Notes under the pieces: model-generated
Seen by the model: the letters and a program-made list of their open reading frames with translations, nothing else
Database searches by the model: none
What the model was told of the DNA's origin: nothing
Assembly: GCA_008711295.1 (NCBI GenBank)
Contig: VUYV01000622.1
Location: 186,001-250,000, forward strand
Source: Anarhynchus alexandrinus
Taxonomy: Eukaryota; Chordata; Aves; Charadriiformes; Charadriidae
Length of the DNA: 64,000 nucleotides
Reading direction: 5' to 3'
Translations under genes and position numbers: made by a program
Part shown: piece after piece, positions 49,806 to 62,519 of the stretch
How positions within the stretch are numbered: the stretch's first letter is position 1
Layout of the letters: every line of letters begins with the position of its first letter

Positions 49806-52800
49806 TCAACGCTCAAAGGTCTGCTCTAATTAGCCAAATAATTGCCCATGTCATGTCTGTTCTCTTAAATGATTTGCAGTAGAGCTAACTTACACTGATT
49901 CACCTTCTCCTGACTCACAGTCATTTATTTGCACTATTTCCAGCACTAGGAATTTAAATGATACACGTTTTCCATACATTCACAAGAGAATTCATAAACA
50001 CCATGAATGCATGACTTCATGTCCAGCCATGCCAGGCTTTCCTAACTTCTCAACCAAATAAAAACAACCAGATCTATTCTGAACCATAGGCATACTGAAC
50101 CAAGTTTGGGGAAATATTAATCCAGGGAAATCATCTCTTTCCCCATTTTTAAGGCAAATTCCAGCCCTGTGAAAGCTTTGAAGGCTGTCAGGCTCAAAAA
50201 CAAAGCATTTCCTCTTTACTACAGAATTAGCCCCTCCTGTCCGGTCTTAGCTTGTGCCTCCACACTGTGAAGGAGGGGATGCTTAGAGGGCTCAAAAAGC
50301 CCTTCTGGCTCTATGGTGCTTTTCTAGTTTTGACTTTACAACTGCTCGACAGCTGGTGCCAGCTATGACACAGACACTGCCCCCCAGCACACAGCACCAA
50401 ACAGCTCTCAGCAAGGTCAACATGAGCCATGTCCAACTGTGACACAAGGCTCTGAGCCCTTCATGTTTAATGCTTCCACTGTTGCCCAAACTTCATCCTG
50501 GTGGCCCAACCTCCCATAGCCCACAGAAGGTCACTTTCCTTTAACACTTTGGTGCTTCAGCAGGAATGCTTGGCTAAATAAAAAGCAGCAGGGGATTGAT
50601 TTCAGCTTCTAAATCCATCCATCAACTAAGGTGTATTTCTAGACTTGTGTTAAGCAGTGGAGGGACCCCTTACCCATCATCGTTAGGTGCTTGACCCCAA
50701 GGCCACTGAAATCTTAGGAAGATGGCACACAGAAGCCAAGGTACTGGAACAATAGCGAATTAATCTACATGTAAACTAAACTATCTATCCCAGGATACAT
50801 CACACCATGTCTGACCACTTCAGGAGATGAACCAATGGAGATAAAACTGCTACCTTGAGTACCAAGCCAGAGCAATGCCCTTGGATTTAGCTGAACACAG
50901 AGTTAGAGGAGCTTCTCCCAGAGCCTGACTCTGAATCACTCTCCAAACCCTGAATCATTTGGTTTCAGCTCAGCTATCAGCTCCAGCTACGAGCAAAATG
51001 ACCGTAGCTCCCTATGCGTAGTTCCCCCAGGGAAGCGCTCATCGCTGCAAAACCACCTTAGATCCTTCCCACAAGAGAGGAACCGAGAGTGCCTTGGCTG
51101 TGCTGGCTCTGCCGGGTGGTGTGGTGGGAAGCAGTGGGGTGACAGGGTGCTGCAAGAACAGCTGGCCCTGGGGCAGGATGGCTTTTGATTTTTTAATTTG
51201 GTTTTATGCACGCTGAAGAGAGATCCTCAAACTCCACAAAACTCAAGGGGCTGCAAGCTCTGCTTTAGGCCTCTGAGGCATGCTAACCCTTGCAGCAGTC
51301 AGTACCACCAGACAAAACGGTTTCCTGGGAAAGGAGGCAGGGTTTGGTGCTAAGTAGATCTCTCTTCCTTGTGCCATGGCAGAGCAAAGCTGGGCAGGGT
51401 GTAGTTCCCATATGAGCACAATCCAGGATCAGATTGGGACCATAAAGTGGTTCAAGACAAGTTCTGGCAAAGCTGTTCCACAAGTGCTCTATGTCCAGCT
51501 CCCACTGCCTCACAGTTTCTCTAGTCCTTACAAGCATAGCAATCGGACAGTCATGGCTGGGAGCAGAAGGCAAGATGCCTAAAGTCTCCGAGTCCCAGCT
51601 TTGAAGTGCACTGAAGACAAGCCATGCCTGGGTGGAACGATCCACTGGAGCCACAGGTATCTTTTTAGCAGCACATGCAGGCAGTGGTCTGCCTGTTGCT
51701 GTTGTGTTGTAGGAGTACAGGAGCATCCTACAGCTTCCTGACTGACTTCCAGCTAGCGCTCTATAATCTGTTCCCTAAATTATCAGTTGTTATCTCTGCC
51801 ATTTCAGAGATTTTCACCAGCTGCGCTCTGCAAGAGGAATGCAACATGGCCATCAACTGGACATGAAGATCAGGCTGACCCTGTTTATTGAGGGTTTGCC
51901 TGGGCCACTCCCACTGAGGATCTTGTTGGTCTCACCTGTGGAGCTGCAACAAGTCCGCTTTGCCTTTAAAAAAGGGACAGTGCTAAACAGACTACTTTTG
52001 TGACCCACTTATATGCCAGAGACACAGCTCCTCTAAAAAAATAGGACAGTTAGAGAACTTAATTGCCATGACTTTGCAAACAGCCTTTTGTCATGTTAAA
52101 CACCGAGCACTAAGCCAGGATCGATGAACGTAAGGCAAAATTGCGCCGTGCCTGTCCTAGCTCTGCGCTTGTGTAACCAGGGAGACTGGACTGCTGAGCA
52201 GGGATGATGATGGCGTGAGGCTGGGATAGAAAATAGTTTATTTGGCAGCCATCAGCAATGCTGTCAGCACTGCAGCTCCTCGGAGAAGCTCAGCAGAGAG
52301 CCCAAGTCTGCAGCAGTTGGGCAAAGTCAGTGCTGACCTCTCCATTGACTCCGCTCACGTCAGAATCAGGCCCTAATCAAAGCAGGTCACAGCAAGGGGG
52401 TCATTTGAAGGGAGTACAGAGCTGGTCCATGATGTGTGACCAAGCTCTGACTTTATGGCTGTGACCCAAAAACCGTATGCTTGTGCTCGCAGGACTCCAC
52501 CCACCCCCATGCTGGGGTTCCATGTTGGGGCTGAACCTCTGCTCTCAGCATGGCTCAGTGCAGGGTTTATCACTCTTCAGCCACCAAGCCCTGGTGCTAC
52601 TCTGCTGAAACCTCAGCGACTTGGGGAAGTTTCTATCTCCCTGCAACCTACCACAGAGACACAGCCCATGGCCAGACATGGCCGCCTGCAGGGAGGTGAC
52701 CTTGAGGCCCCACGGTTCTTCGCTTGGTGCTGCAATAATAAACAAAGCCAAACCATTGCTGAGTACCTCTGATGGGTGCATAAATCACACCACTTCCCAC

Positions 52801-53229
52801 CCAGTCAACAGAATAATTCCAGGTGAGACCAGCTCAACACCTGAAGCTCAGACTCTCCCTCCTTGCTACACGCCTACGGCAACGCTTCCCGGCAGGCGAA
52901 GGGCTCCAGCCATTCCCTAAGCCTACGGGTAGTAACTGAACTCCCAGCATATGGTTTGTCAAGTAGGGGCAAGACTGGTGGTATGCTTTAAAGTAAGCTT
53001 CTGCTTAAGCATTTACTTAATTGGAACTTTGCTGCAGTGCTTAAATACAGTTCAGAGATAATTTCTCAAAATCATCTCAGTAGTTGGAGGATCGCAGCCC
53101 TCCTGCCACTCGCTACGACTCAGGCTCCTAACACACAGGGCGGTCACTAGAAGATGTTCTCAAGGTGGTTCGAAACTCTCTGCCTCCATTTGCTCAGCTT
53201 TCTAGGGGTCATTACAGGAGATCTGCAAG
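49806..53229. other. Noncoding stretch, no gene seen
   Basis: The start (49815-49960) is AT-rich with CTAATTAGCCAAATAATTG, a homeodomain-type site cluster. The rest is unique sequence with short overlapping ORFs on both strands. Confidence 0.4.
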
Positions 53230-53460
53230 GGGAAATGAATGTTTGTAAAATACACAATTGAATGGAATAAATTACAATTAGTGAGACGAGAGGATAAGTA
53301 TCAAACTGATTAAAAGCTATCCAAGCTGAACAGAATTAAAAATAAATGAAACCCAGCTACAAGCCTAATGAACAATTGCTTCACAACTGTTCCTAACTCA
53401 TCCTTCAGATAAAAAAAAAGAAACATTTTAAAATAAAACTACAGATTTTTAAAAATAGTT
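53230..53460. promoter_or_regulatory. AT-rich, ATTA-rich block, enhancer candidate
   Basis: Many homeodomain core words occur (AATTACAATTAG, GATTAAAAG, CTAATGAACAATTG), with SOX-like ACAAT and ACAATTG words and almost no CpG. Such composition is typical of developmental conserved noncoding elements. Motif words alone do not prove function; conservation cannot be judged here. Confidence 0.3.
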
Positions 53461-54394
53461 TGTTTAGAAAAACAAAAATTCAAATAGTGCCTTGTAAGGA
53501 TTCATTTACATTGCACATGGAAAATAAATCAGAGCTCCTACTTGCCACCAGCATGTATTGCAAGAAATCACCAACCACTTTTCTGCCCGTTCATAAGCAA
53601 GTCCTCTCTCCCCCCTCATCCCCTGGACACTGTGTGCTCGTCCAGCGTTAAGGACAGCCAAAGGCAATTTAACCAAATTCACACCTTCCGCTCCATAATC
53701 TGTGATCTCTGCATCAACCTTCTGTGCAGGTAAGGAGGGCCACAAGAGGCCAAGTACACCGCTTGGTAATGGTCTCTCCCTTTTCTCGGCTTTTTGTTCT
53801 CTGCATGATGGCATCTCTCAGCTTTGAGATCCTATTTATACTGTGAGCATATGGCACCTCGTGGTCAGGCCATGGCTGATGCTCTTTGTAGGCACAAAAG
53901 CCTCAGTTTAGCACAAATCCAATTTTAAATGCAAAAGCAGGCTCTTAAAAAGAAAAAAATAAAGCAACCCATCAAGGTACCAGACTGCATGATGGATATT
54001 AGCCATGTACTTAAGTGTCTTGCTGAATCAGGGCCATGGCCTATTGATTACAGACGATATATTAATGACGTAATTTTCTCAGAAATGATGATGGAGTCTG
54101 TATTTTGGCCAAGGTTATCCAACACGTACAGCAACACAGACCAATACAGGGGTTACCCGCAGTCTGTAGAGAGTCCCAACAGCAGCCCGTGGATTTGTCC
54201 CCAGTCCCGCTGGCCTGATGGCACACCTTTACATGCCCCGTGGGTCCAGCACGGCTGGTCCACAGGGTTGGCAGCACCTTGTCCTGCCTGCACCTTGTCA
54301 GCCAGGGGCAACTCTGAGCAGGAAAAATCTGTGCTAATTGCAGACAGGCTGTGCAGAGGTTTACACCTGTGCCTAACCATACAAGTCACTAAAT
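53461..54394. other. Noncoding stretch, no gene supported
   Basis: A plus-strand frame of 155 codons (53929-54396) begins with a lysine run from an A-tract and has no domain. The part 54040-54090 (CTATTGATTACAG, ATATATTAATGACG) again has an enhancer-like texture. Confidence 0.4.
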
Positions 54395-54480
54395 GAGACT
54401 TAATTAATAAAAATTAATTAGCTAGCATTAATCAAGTAAAATCAATTAACAAACACTATAATAACAGCTGTGTAGTAAGG
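54395..54480. promoter_or_regulatory. Homeodomain-site cluster with an 8-bp inverted repeat
   Basis: TAATTAAT (54401-54408) and ATTAATTA (54413-54420) form a perfect inverted repeat around AAAA. They are followed by the palindrome GCTAGC (54421-54426), ATTAATCAAG, ATCAATTAAC and an E-box CAGCTGTG. At least five TAAT cores fall within 50 bases. This is compatible with a homeodomain-bound enhancer; an ordinary AT-rich stretch remains possible. Confidence 0.35.
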
Positions 54481-57400
54481 TTACAAAGGAAACTCTATTC
54501 AAGATCCAGACTACTGCTCCGGCGCCATACCCACTGTCTATATTTAATACCACCACCGTTTTAATATTCAGATCCAGTTCCCTACATGGAGCGAATCTGG
54601 AGACTGCTAGTTTGGTGCCTGCCAAGCACCGGGCACGGCTCTGGCCTCACTGGTACAGGCGGAGCTGCGGACAGAAGAAACAGCCATTATGCAAAAGACG
54701 AAAAGACGGCACTTTTCTCTGCGATATGTGGCAAAGGGCTGACCCAACGAGAGGCAAGGCCAGCTTGCTGCGAGGTCCCCATTCTTGCATCCCCTTGGCC
54801 AACGCTAGGAATATAAAGAGCCAGAATATACAAATCTCATCTCGTTTATTCTGACCACCATCATATATTCCTAACAGGGTCTGTGGCCTCTTCATCTTCC
54901 CACAGTATAGCCACAAGGTGCAAGCCTGTGCTTACAGCACCTTGTAAATGGAGCCAAAGTGGTTTACAAGATGGGATCCCACCAGTCTGGACCACTACTC
55001 CCACTTCTGGGGAATGAAAGTTTTGATGGTGATAGCTCTCTTCTCTTGTGTAAGCCTAGGACGCCGGAGCACACAGTAGGGCCATATTGCGCTGTAATTG
55101 CAGCAGGGGAATACCCGCAGACTGTCAATTCAACATCGCGTTGGCAGGAGCTGTTTTTATTGACATCTGCTGTTTTCATCATTGCATAAGGAAACAAAAA
55201 GAAGATGTTCAAAACCAGTATCCAGGCCAGGTCCTGGGAAGCTGCACTGTCTGTGTCGGTGTACCCTTCCTGAAGCACCTGAGCCATATGCTGCTGCACC
55301 TACTCAAAGCACAGGAGATTTCCCCTCTCCTCCCTCTTGCATCTTGTCCCCAAATCCATTTTCAAGCCCCACAGCTTTCTGTCACCCATCCACACATGAA
55401 CCCATTGCCAGGGTGGGTTTCATTTGCAATACACACGGGACAGCAATCTCCCACTGTTTCCCCAGGAGCGGTATGGGTTCCCCCAGGAGTCAACTCCAGG
55501 AGATCCCAGCACCTGGGCAGACCCGGCACTTTGCCACCTGTGTCCTTCTCCGAAGCAACCAGCTTCCCCATCCACATCCCAGAGGCTGCCCTGAATTAAA
55601 CCCAGTTCACGCTCAGAAGCGAAGCCCCGGCACAGCGGTCTGCCATTCGTTAGGGCAGCGCTGAAGTTAATGATGCAGGAGAGCAGCCGTGTGTGACTTT
55701 GAAGAAAGGGGAGAATGTGCTTCTACCTTTTCCATCACGGTTAATCATTAAAACCTTTCATGGTCACAGAAGGTGCTGGCCTCCTTACAAGCTCCCCTTA
55801 TCAGCCATAATTATTTCCTGATCGGCTCTCACCTAACTACCTGGCAGACTTATGCACAACACCCTCGAATCACCTGACTGCATTTATTGCCCTATATTCG
55901 GGGCCAAATGGGCCTCTGCTGTGTCAGCTGCAATATTTACAGCATGTTATTTCTCCCGGCCCATGCCCAAACATAAAAGCCGTTCTGCCCCCTGCCTTCC
56001 CCTTTATACAATCCCTCTTTCCGTGACGAAGCAAAACAGAGCAGTCATCTAAACACCTCAGCACTTCTTTCTCCTCTTCTCCCCAAAATGCAACAGCTCC
56101 TCTTGCGTAAAGCCTGGGGGGTACTGCTGCCATCTCCCTAATTCCATTTTAAGTTTTCAGTCTTTTTAATTCTACAGATATTTCCTAGATATCTAAATTA
56201 ACTCACATCTATTTACACTTCTGTCCTTTTTTATTTTCTGACAAGGACTCGCTCACCTCCCTAGAAGAGAGAGAAGTAAATCCAAGTGATAGACCGAACC
56301 GTGTCACCCACGCGGTGTGCTGTTCGCTGGGTCAGAGCCCGCTTCCTGGGGAGGAGAGTTCAGAGCTACCAACTTAACTCTGTTATTGAATAAAAATGGA
56401 TAAAATAACCCTGTCCAGCAAGGTTGGTCGGAACAGACAAAGTCAAATCCTGAAGCCCTACATGCGTGGAGCCAGTGGAAATTTCCCAGAGCAGGAATAG
56501 GGCTTGTACTTTGGTAAATAAAAGCAACATAGATAAATAAAAGCAAGAACTGGAAATCCAGTCCTTATTGCAGCTCTGAGTAAACAGGTAGAAATCCACC
56601 TGTTCTCGGTGAAGTGGAAGGAGCTGTATAGTCTATAGGTAGCACACGCCCATGTATACACGTGCTGTACAACACCTATCCGAGCTGCCAACAAGAGTTT
56701 TATATCAAAACATACACAAAAGGGGATGGAGGTCTCCAGACACGGAGGGGAAGAGTCGAGAAATGGGAACATGGTATTTCACGATCAAATTCATTTTCTC
56801 AGCAAGACAATAACATCTACAAAGAGGAATAAAAAAGTGCATTGAAGGGGGATTTCATCTTCGCCACTGAAGTTTAGGAAAAAACTGTTTTAGGGAAATT
56901 CAAAACCACAAAATGAGGAGGGGATGTACACAGAATAACCCCGGGGCCAGATTACATTGCCGTTACTTAACAGCACCGGTGTCTGATACTTGGCTGACTC
57001 CGCACGCAGGAGACTGCAAGGTCATTCTGAAACACTTGTAATCTACAACTCAAACCAATCTTTCCTCTTTTTTTCTAGCATAGCGTCCACGCAAACCAGC
57101 CTGTAATTCAGAGAGTTCTCAAATATGACCAACAATCTGGAAATGCTCTGCTTGTCTTGCTGGCTGCAGTCAGGTCACTTCCAAGGCAGACGTGCACCAA
57201 AGGGACACTGGCCATGCTCCGAGAGCACAAATAATACGCTGGCAAAGTATAAAATAAGAAGTGTCTACCTACGTGCGCAGTTCTCCACTTCATGAGAGTA
57301 CTGTGCTTCCTTCTGCTCTCACAGTCACCTATCACTTTGCTCAGAGCTGCCGCAGATAGTGCTTCAAAAATCCCAGCTCAAGGGTCAGGAATGGTCACGA

Positions 57401-58539
57401 AGGCATGCAGGATCTCAGAATGTATTACCAAAAGGATAGAGAAAAGGAATGTAAAGCCTTCCTTTTTTAAAGCCATCATAAAAAAATGACCCTGTGATGC
57501 ACCTAAGTCATGATTCCTGGGGGTGGGGGGTGGGTGTCTCATCATTCCCTCTTGGAAAGGATAGACGACACATGGAGAAGAATGGATTGAGCAGTGATTT
57601 CACATACTGCACAGCTCCTGTCTCCATGTGGGAGGCCTCAACTCAGAAAAGAAATGGCAGGGGGAGGTGACCGAGGTCTGTAGAGAAACAACAGGCAGAA
57701 TGGTGATTAAAGCACAAGTGTTCAGTACTTCTCACCAAAAAAAAAAACCCAAAACAAAACAAAACCAAACCTAGAACCACTGCAATTACCAGGTCTATCA
57801 GGATAGGTATATATCAAATACCGGGACTATCAGGATGCTGATGCCAGAACATGGGACAATGGGCCAGAGGTTATGCCAGAGGAAGGATCATGCTACAAAC
57901 AGTTTCTCTTTTACAGTTCCTCTAAGTATTGGTGACAGTCAGGGACAGGGTACTGGGTTAAGGTGAGCCGTTGGCCAGAGCCAGTGCATGGTCCAATGTT
58001 CACAGTCTCACTACTGGGGCATAAGCTGAGAGCTAATGCTGGAAAAGAAGCCACCTTCCACCCAGAGAAATACCCTGACATGTAGCTCTTGGAAGCTGCT
58101 CATTTCGTTTCTTGCAACCCTTTGTTTCAGACTCTGTTCCTGTTGCTTTCTTTCAGTTTGTTTTTTTTTTCTTAGCATTAAAAACACACCCAGATTTTAA
58201 ATTACAGTTAAATACACTGCAATAAGCAGCCTTGCAGCTCGGTGTCAGCTGTCTGTCCACAGATAATAGCTCCCCCTTTACTGCTGCCTGTCCATGTACC
58301 CTGACCCTTAACTAAAGAGGTCTCTGCTAGACCGAGACCAGAGCTCATTCCCCGCAGCACATTCAGTCTTCAGCCTCTCTGCCAAGACAGCCAACACCAG
58401 TAGCAATTATGGAAGTCACTCACTGTGACGTGATGTCCCGTCCATGGGGCACACAAGTCAAACTACTCCTGCAAGACCCACCGGAGTGGGGGAGTCACCA
58501 CGGAGCAGAGCCCAGCTCGCTTTTCTCCGCACAGCACGT
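54481..58539. other. Noncoding stretch, no gene supported
   Basis: Two overlapping plus-strand frames (55087-55599 and 55182-55664, 170 and 160 codons) run in different registers over the same C-rich DNA and share no domain, so both are judged chance. The part 55735-55990 has an enhancer-like texture (TTAATCATTAAAACC, AGCCATAATTATTTCC). A G-rich word GGGGGTGGGGGGTGGG lies at about 57520-57535. A TTTTTTTCTAG acceptor-like site is near 57069-57079. Confidence 0.4.
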
Positions 58540-58690
58540 CTCACCCTTTCATTATAATGACACCGCAGCTTGACCTGACCGTTGAACTATCTAATGCGAC
58601 ATGCCTACTGTAATCAGCAGCCATGAAAATTAATAGCACCATTCTTTCAATTTTTAATGCAGTTTGAGAGCCTTTAATCAAATCTGATGA
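58540..58690. promoter_or_regulatory. Enhancer-like block with ATTA and nuclear-receptor-like words
   Basis: Contains TGACCTGACC (nuclear-receptor half-site-like), GTAATCAGC, AAAATTAATAGC, TTTTTAATGC and TTTAATCAAATC in 130 bases with few CpGs. Words of homeodomain and HNF-type sites are packed closely. Conservation not assessed. Confidence 0.3.
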
Positions 58691-61600
58691 GGGGCAAAGT
58701 AGCCAGTGATGAAGCTATGCAGGAGGGAGGGAGTGCGTTACCTGCACTGCAGTTGTGCCTTGTGTCAGCGCTCCTGAAAGGCTGCTACCAGAGGAGCTTA
58801 AACAACTTTTTAGAGAGTATCTTGGCACTACCCGACCACACAGGGCAAGCTACAGCTGTGTATTTTGAGCTGCGCCATTCTTTTATTCAAATTCACCTAC
58901 CTGCTTAATCGACATACATGAACCTTCTCCCATGGGTTCAAAAAAGGATGCTACTTCCTTGGTTTTCAGCGGATTTCTGTGCAAAGTTCCCCCCGAAGAC
59001 AGATTTAGGACCCTGGCCTTTAGCAAATACCTGTATCCTCTTGTTCAGACCTTACTGAGCTGTCGCTGGGACATGTTATCAATGCTGCAGTTCCTGGTTC
59101 ACTGCAGGCGTAGGTGGGAGCTTGCTGGCTTCTGCCAGCTTAGAGCCTGTGCCCACGAGCCCCAGGGCACGCGGGGCCCTTCACCACCATCAAGCTTCAT
59201 CTTGCCCATCTTGCTCAGCCTCGTTTAACCACAGGGAGGGAGGCAGGGAATTGTTTCCTGCCTTCCGAGAAATGTTTCATGGAACTAGAAAAGGTTTATT
59301 GGTATTTTTCTGAAGGACGTTCTGGTTCCCAGGTAAGTTTTCTTTCCTAAAATCCAAGTGAATCACACATGCAATTCCCCCAAGAAATCCTCCCTGTGGG
59401 GTAGAGGTGTGGGAAAATTGGGGGTTTGGTTAGCGAAACCTGAGCATTTTCCTTAGGCTCCATCTCTCACACTGCCCCCTCACACCCTCCCCAAAGCCCT
59501 GAAATGTCCTGATAGAAATAGCTGCTTTTGGGACACACATACCTATCAAAAAGCCCCAGCTTCCAACGGAAAAATAATTTAAAAAAAAAGGCTTCTGAGT
59601 TGCTTTATGTTCTGAACCGAGCCAAGAGACAGGGCTGGTGCCTGAATCACACCACAGTGCATCTCACAGACCAGTGCAAATCACTGTCTTCTGCTCCCAC
59701 GCATGCCCCAAAGACACTTCCAGGCGTTCCTCCTCCCGCTCTACCAAAGCTGCAGCTCCTAAGCCCGCTGCACCCCATGCTCAGCTGCGAGGGCCATTCG
59801 CTCCCAGGAGCGGATCCCCACCACCGGCACGGACAGATGCCATCGGTCACATCCATTCCCTGGTGCACAGCCAATCTGTCAGCCCCAGTGACAGCGCTGC
59901 GTTGTGGTGGCTCTCGAAGCCAGCAGCTCAGCCAGCACCCGGAGCACAGCCAACGCTGCTGAATGCGGATGGAGCTCTGGGCCTGCCTTTACACCTCTAA
60001 AGGCACGGTGGTCACTCTCTTATGAGTAAATAGCTTTCACTCCACTTTTTGGGTCTGTTTTTTCCATTTCCCCATGCTTGGCTCTTTCTCATCAGAAAAA
60101 CCAACCCACCCTTATTACTAGGCATACGTAGGAGTTCACGTGCAAAGCCCCTGGACTTCAGCTCCCAGAAGAGAGCACTGGAAGGCAAAAGCAGGGAAAC
60201 AAACTGCGTTAATATGATTTATCTTTCGCACAGGGGCTCCACCCTCTCTTTCAAGACCACGAATTCAGATAATGAGAAACAGGGCATTCCCACCCCTCAT
60301 GCACAATCCCCTTTTTATTTCCTACGCAAAGAGGAATTAAGACATGAGACTTTCTCAACCACTTCCCACAAGAGCCATCTCTGGCTTTGACTTTGATAAT
60401 CCAGCTTGACTGATCTTTCTCCGGCAGTGGCACTGGCATCAGTAGCCAAAGTGATGGATGGGCTTTACAGCTCAAACAGCCTTTGGGAAAGCTGGTTGAA
60501 GATAAGTGTCTAAAACTCAATTTATGCTTCCTCAAGCTCCTAAGCCACAGGATGTTCATGGATACCTTTTTTTTCTTTACTGTTAGCTTTGAAACAGGAG
60601 CAAAACAAAGAGGGTGAGAGTCTCAAGTAGCTCTGTTGCATCCATTGCTAGAGGAAAATACATTCTATGACCAGGAAGTGACAGTGGCTGCCCAATTTTT
60701 CTGCCATCCCAAATTTCTGATGACATTGGCTCATACACTGCTTTTCTAGTTTTTCTCTTTTATCTGAATTTTTACTCCATGTCTCCTGGGCTAGGTATGA
60801 CAGGAGTGAATGTTATTACCTACAGGTAGAAAATGAAGGTAGGTGATATGGGAAGACCAATAGTTGAGCTACCACAAAAGACAAAATGGCATCAGTGTAG
60901 TCTCTGTGCATCCTGGAAAGATGCACACTACTGGTGCTGGTTACAGACACCACAGTTGTCAGATCAGAATTTCAGCTAAACTCATGTTCTGCTAAATCTT
61001 TCTTAAGTTCTCTGTCACCACAGGATTTGTGATCACTTGGGTAATGTAACAATGGCAGAAACTTTAAATGCAGTCAGATTGATAGGCTCCATTAAGATGC
61101 CCATCAAAAGCTACTAAAAACCTACTGATTTATGGCTACCAGCAGGAAAGTGTCATTACAGGCAGTTATATTTTTCTTCTTCAGCTTTCAGAGGTGTTTT
61201 TGTAGAGGTTTCACTGTTTAAGTATTTAGAGCTTAATGAACACTCAAACAATTGTCTGATTTTAAGTTCTCAGGACCTCTAGAGATGACTGAGATTAAAG
61301 ATAACTTAGGAACGGGCCCAATAGCAAGAGGTGAGCACCAAGGCTCCTCCTGATAAGTGCAATTGCTTGGTGCCCTTCAGAGCTTAAATTCGTGACCAAG
61401 TTACCACAGAATAAACGTAAAGGCATTTCAGATGACCCCAGCAACCAGTTGTGTACGCAATCTTAACCCTCAGCAAAGACAGAGTGATCCAAGTGACACA
61501 GACATGCATGTAGACAGCAGTAAATGTAGCCCAGAGCTGAGCTGAACATGGCCCCAAACACCCTTCAAAGCTGAAAACAGGAAAGAAAATTGTTCATTTG

Positions 61601-62124
61601 GTTCTTCCACACTGATACAGACCTATAACGACTTCCAGGGCAGGGACTGAGAGCGTAATCTGAGATGTTTCTGTTTGACATAAATGTAATTTGTACTTAA
61701 CATTTTGGAAGTTTAAATCCGTGTTTGCCCTCCTGAAGTTCAACAGCCAGGAGATCCTGAGCACAAGCAGACAGCAAAACTAAGCTGCATCTCAACACCT
61801 GAGAAATATTGGGACTGACACCCAGTTATGTTTTATCAAGGAATGTGACATCTAACCTGCTTTCTCATTATAAAAGCAGCAGGACTATGTTTTTAGGAAG
61901 GAGCCAGTTTCAACTTTCTTTGTACTTGAGGACTTTCCCAATCATCATACAACCACAGAGTAAACAGATGTACCAGGGTGAATTCGGGTAAAGAGTGACT
62001 CAGGATTTCTGAGGCAGCATCAAGTGCAAACAAGACCTTTGAGATGAATTACTGACTGCCTCAAAGTGAAACAGCACTGACAGATGCACTCTGTGTCACA
62101 AGGCAGTCACCTTTTTCTCTTTAG
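58691..62124. other. Noncoding stretch, no gene supported
   Basis: A run of 9 A lies at about 59581-59589. Overlapping plus-strand frames at 59528-59962 and 59638-60000 use different registers of the same C-rich, mildly CpG-containing DNA and have no recognisable domain. From about 60560 the sequence is more AT-rich and has few long ORFs. Confidence 0.4.
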
Positions 62125-62519
62125 AGGTGATTCTTCCTGGAGATCAAACCTATGAAAGTGACAAGTTCCACCACAAAAGTGATCTGCAGCTATTTCCTCC
62201 CAATACATAAGGGAGACAACCCACATGTGTGGTCACACCATGTGCCCTGTTGCCTCTGGGAATTGTCCAATTTCAACCAGAACTGGAACAAGAAGAGAAG
62301 CCACCAAAATACCAAGTTCCTATGAATTTTGAGAAAACTAGGAATCAAACTGGGCAGAAAGTCTCTGTTGATGCCACTACTGGGGAAAGGCTGATAAACC
62401 GAGCTCTCCCTCAACCCCAGAGAATGCCCAGAAGGATGTGTCAGAAAGCAGATCTGATTTCTACCGCTGCTTGTGAAACTGCTGGTTTCTTCCCCCATTA
62501 CTTTATGATGCCACTCTGA
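62125..62519 (+). pseudogene. Exon- or pseudogene-like frame with one internal stop, product unknown
   Basis: Seen: CTTTTTCTCTTTAG ends at 62124, a good acceptor. The frame starting at 62127 runs 130 codons to TGA at 62517-62519 with a single TAA at 62208-62210. The first segment reads VILPGDQTYESDKFHHKSD and the part after the stop contains EQEEKPPKYQVPMNFEKTR, charged and protein-like. Inference: either a decayed exon or processed copy of a real gene with one nonsense mutation, or a short real exon ending at the TAA, or a chance frame. I do not recognise the family. No donor was seen before the TAA. Confidence 0.3.

Noticed and set aside
51663..51680. TAGCAGCACATG, similar to the start of miR-15/16
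   Set aside because: Only the first 11 or so bases agree and no precursor hairpin is evident around it.
55087..55664. Two overlapping plus-strand ORFs of 170 and 160 codons
   Set aside because: They use different frames over the same C-rich DNA and neither has a known domain; openness is explained by base composition.
59528..60000. Two overlapping plus-strand ORFs in C-rich DNA
   Set aside because: Pro/Ser/Ala-rich in both registers, as expected from composition; no family recognised.
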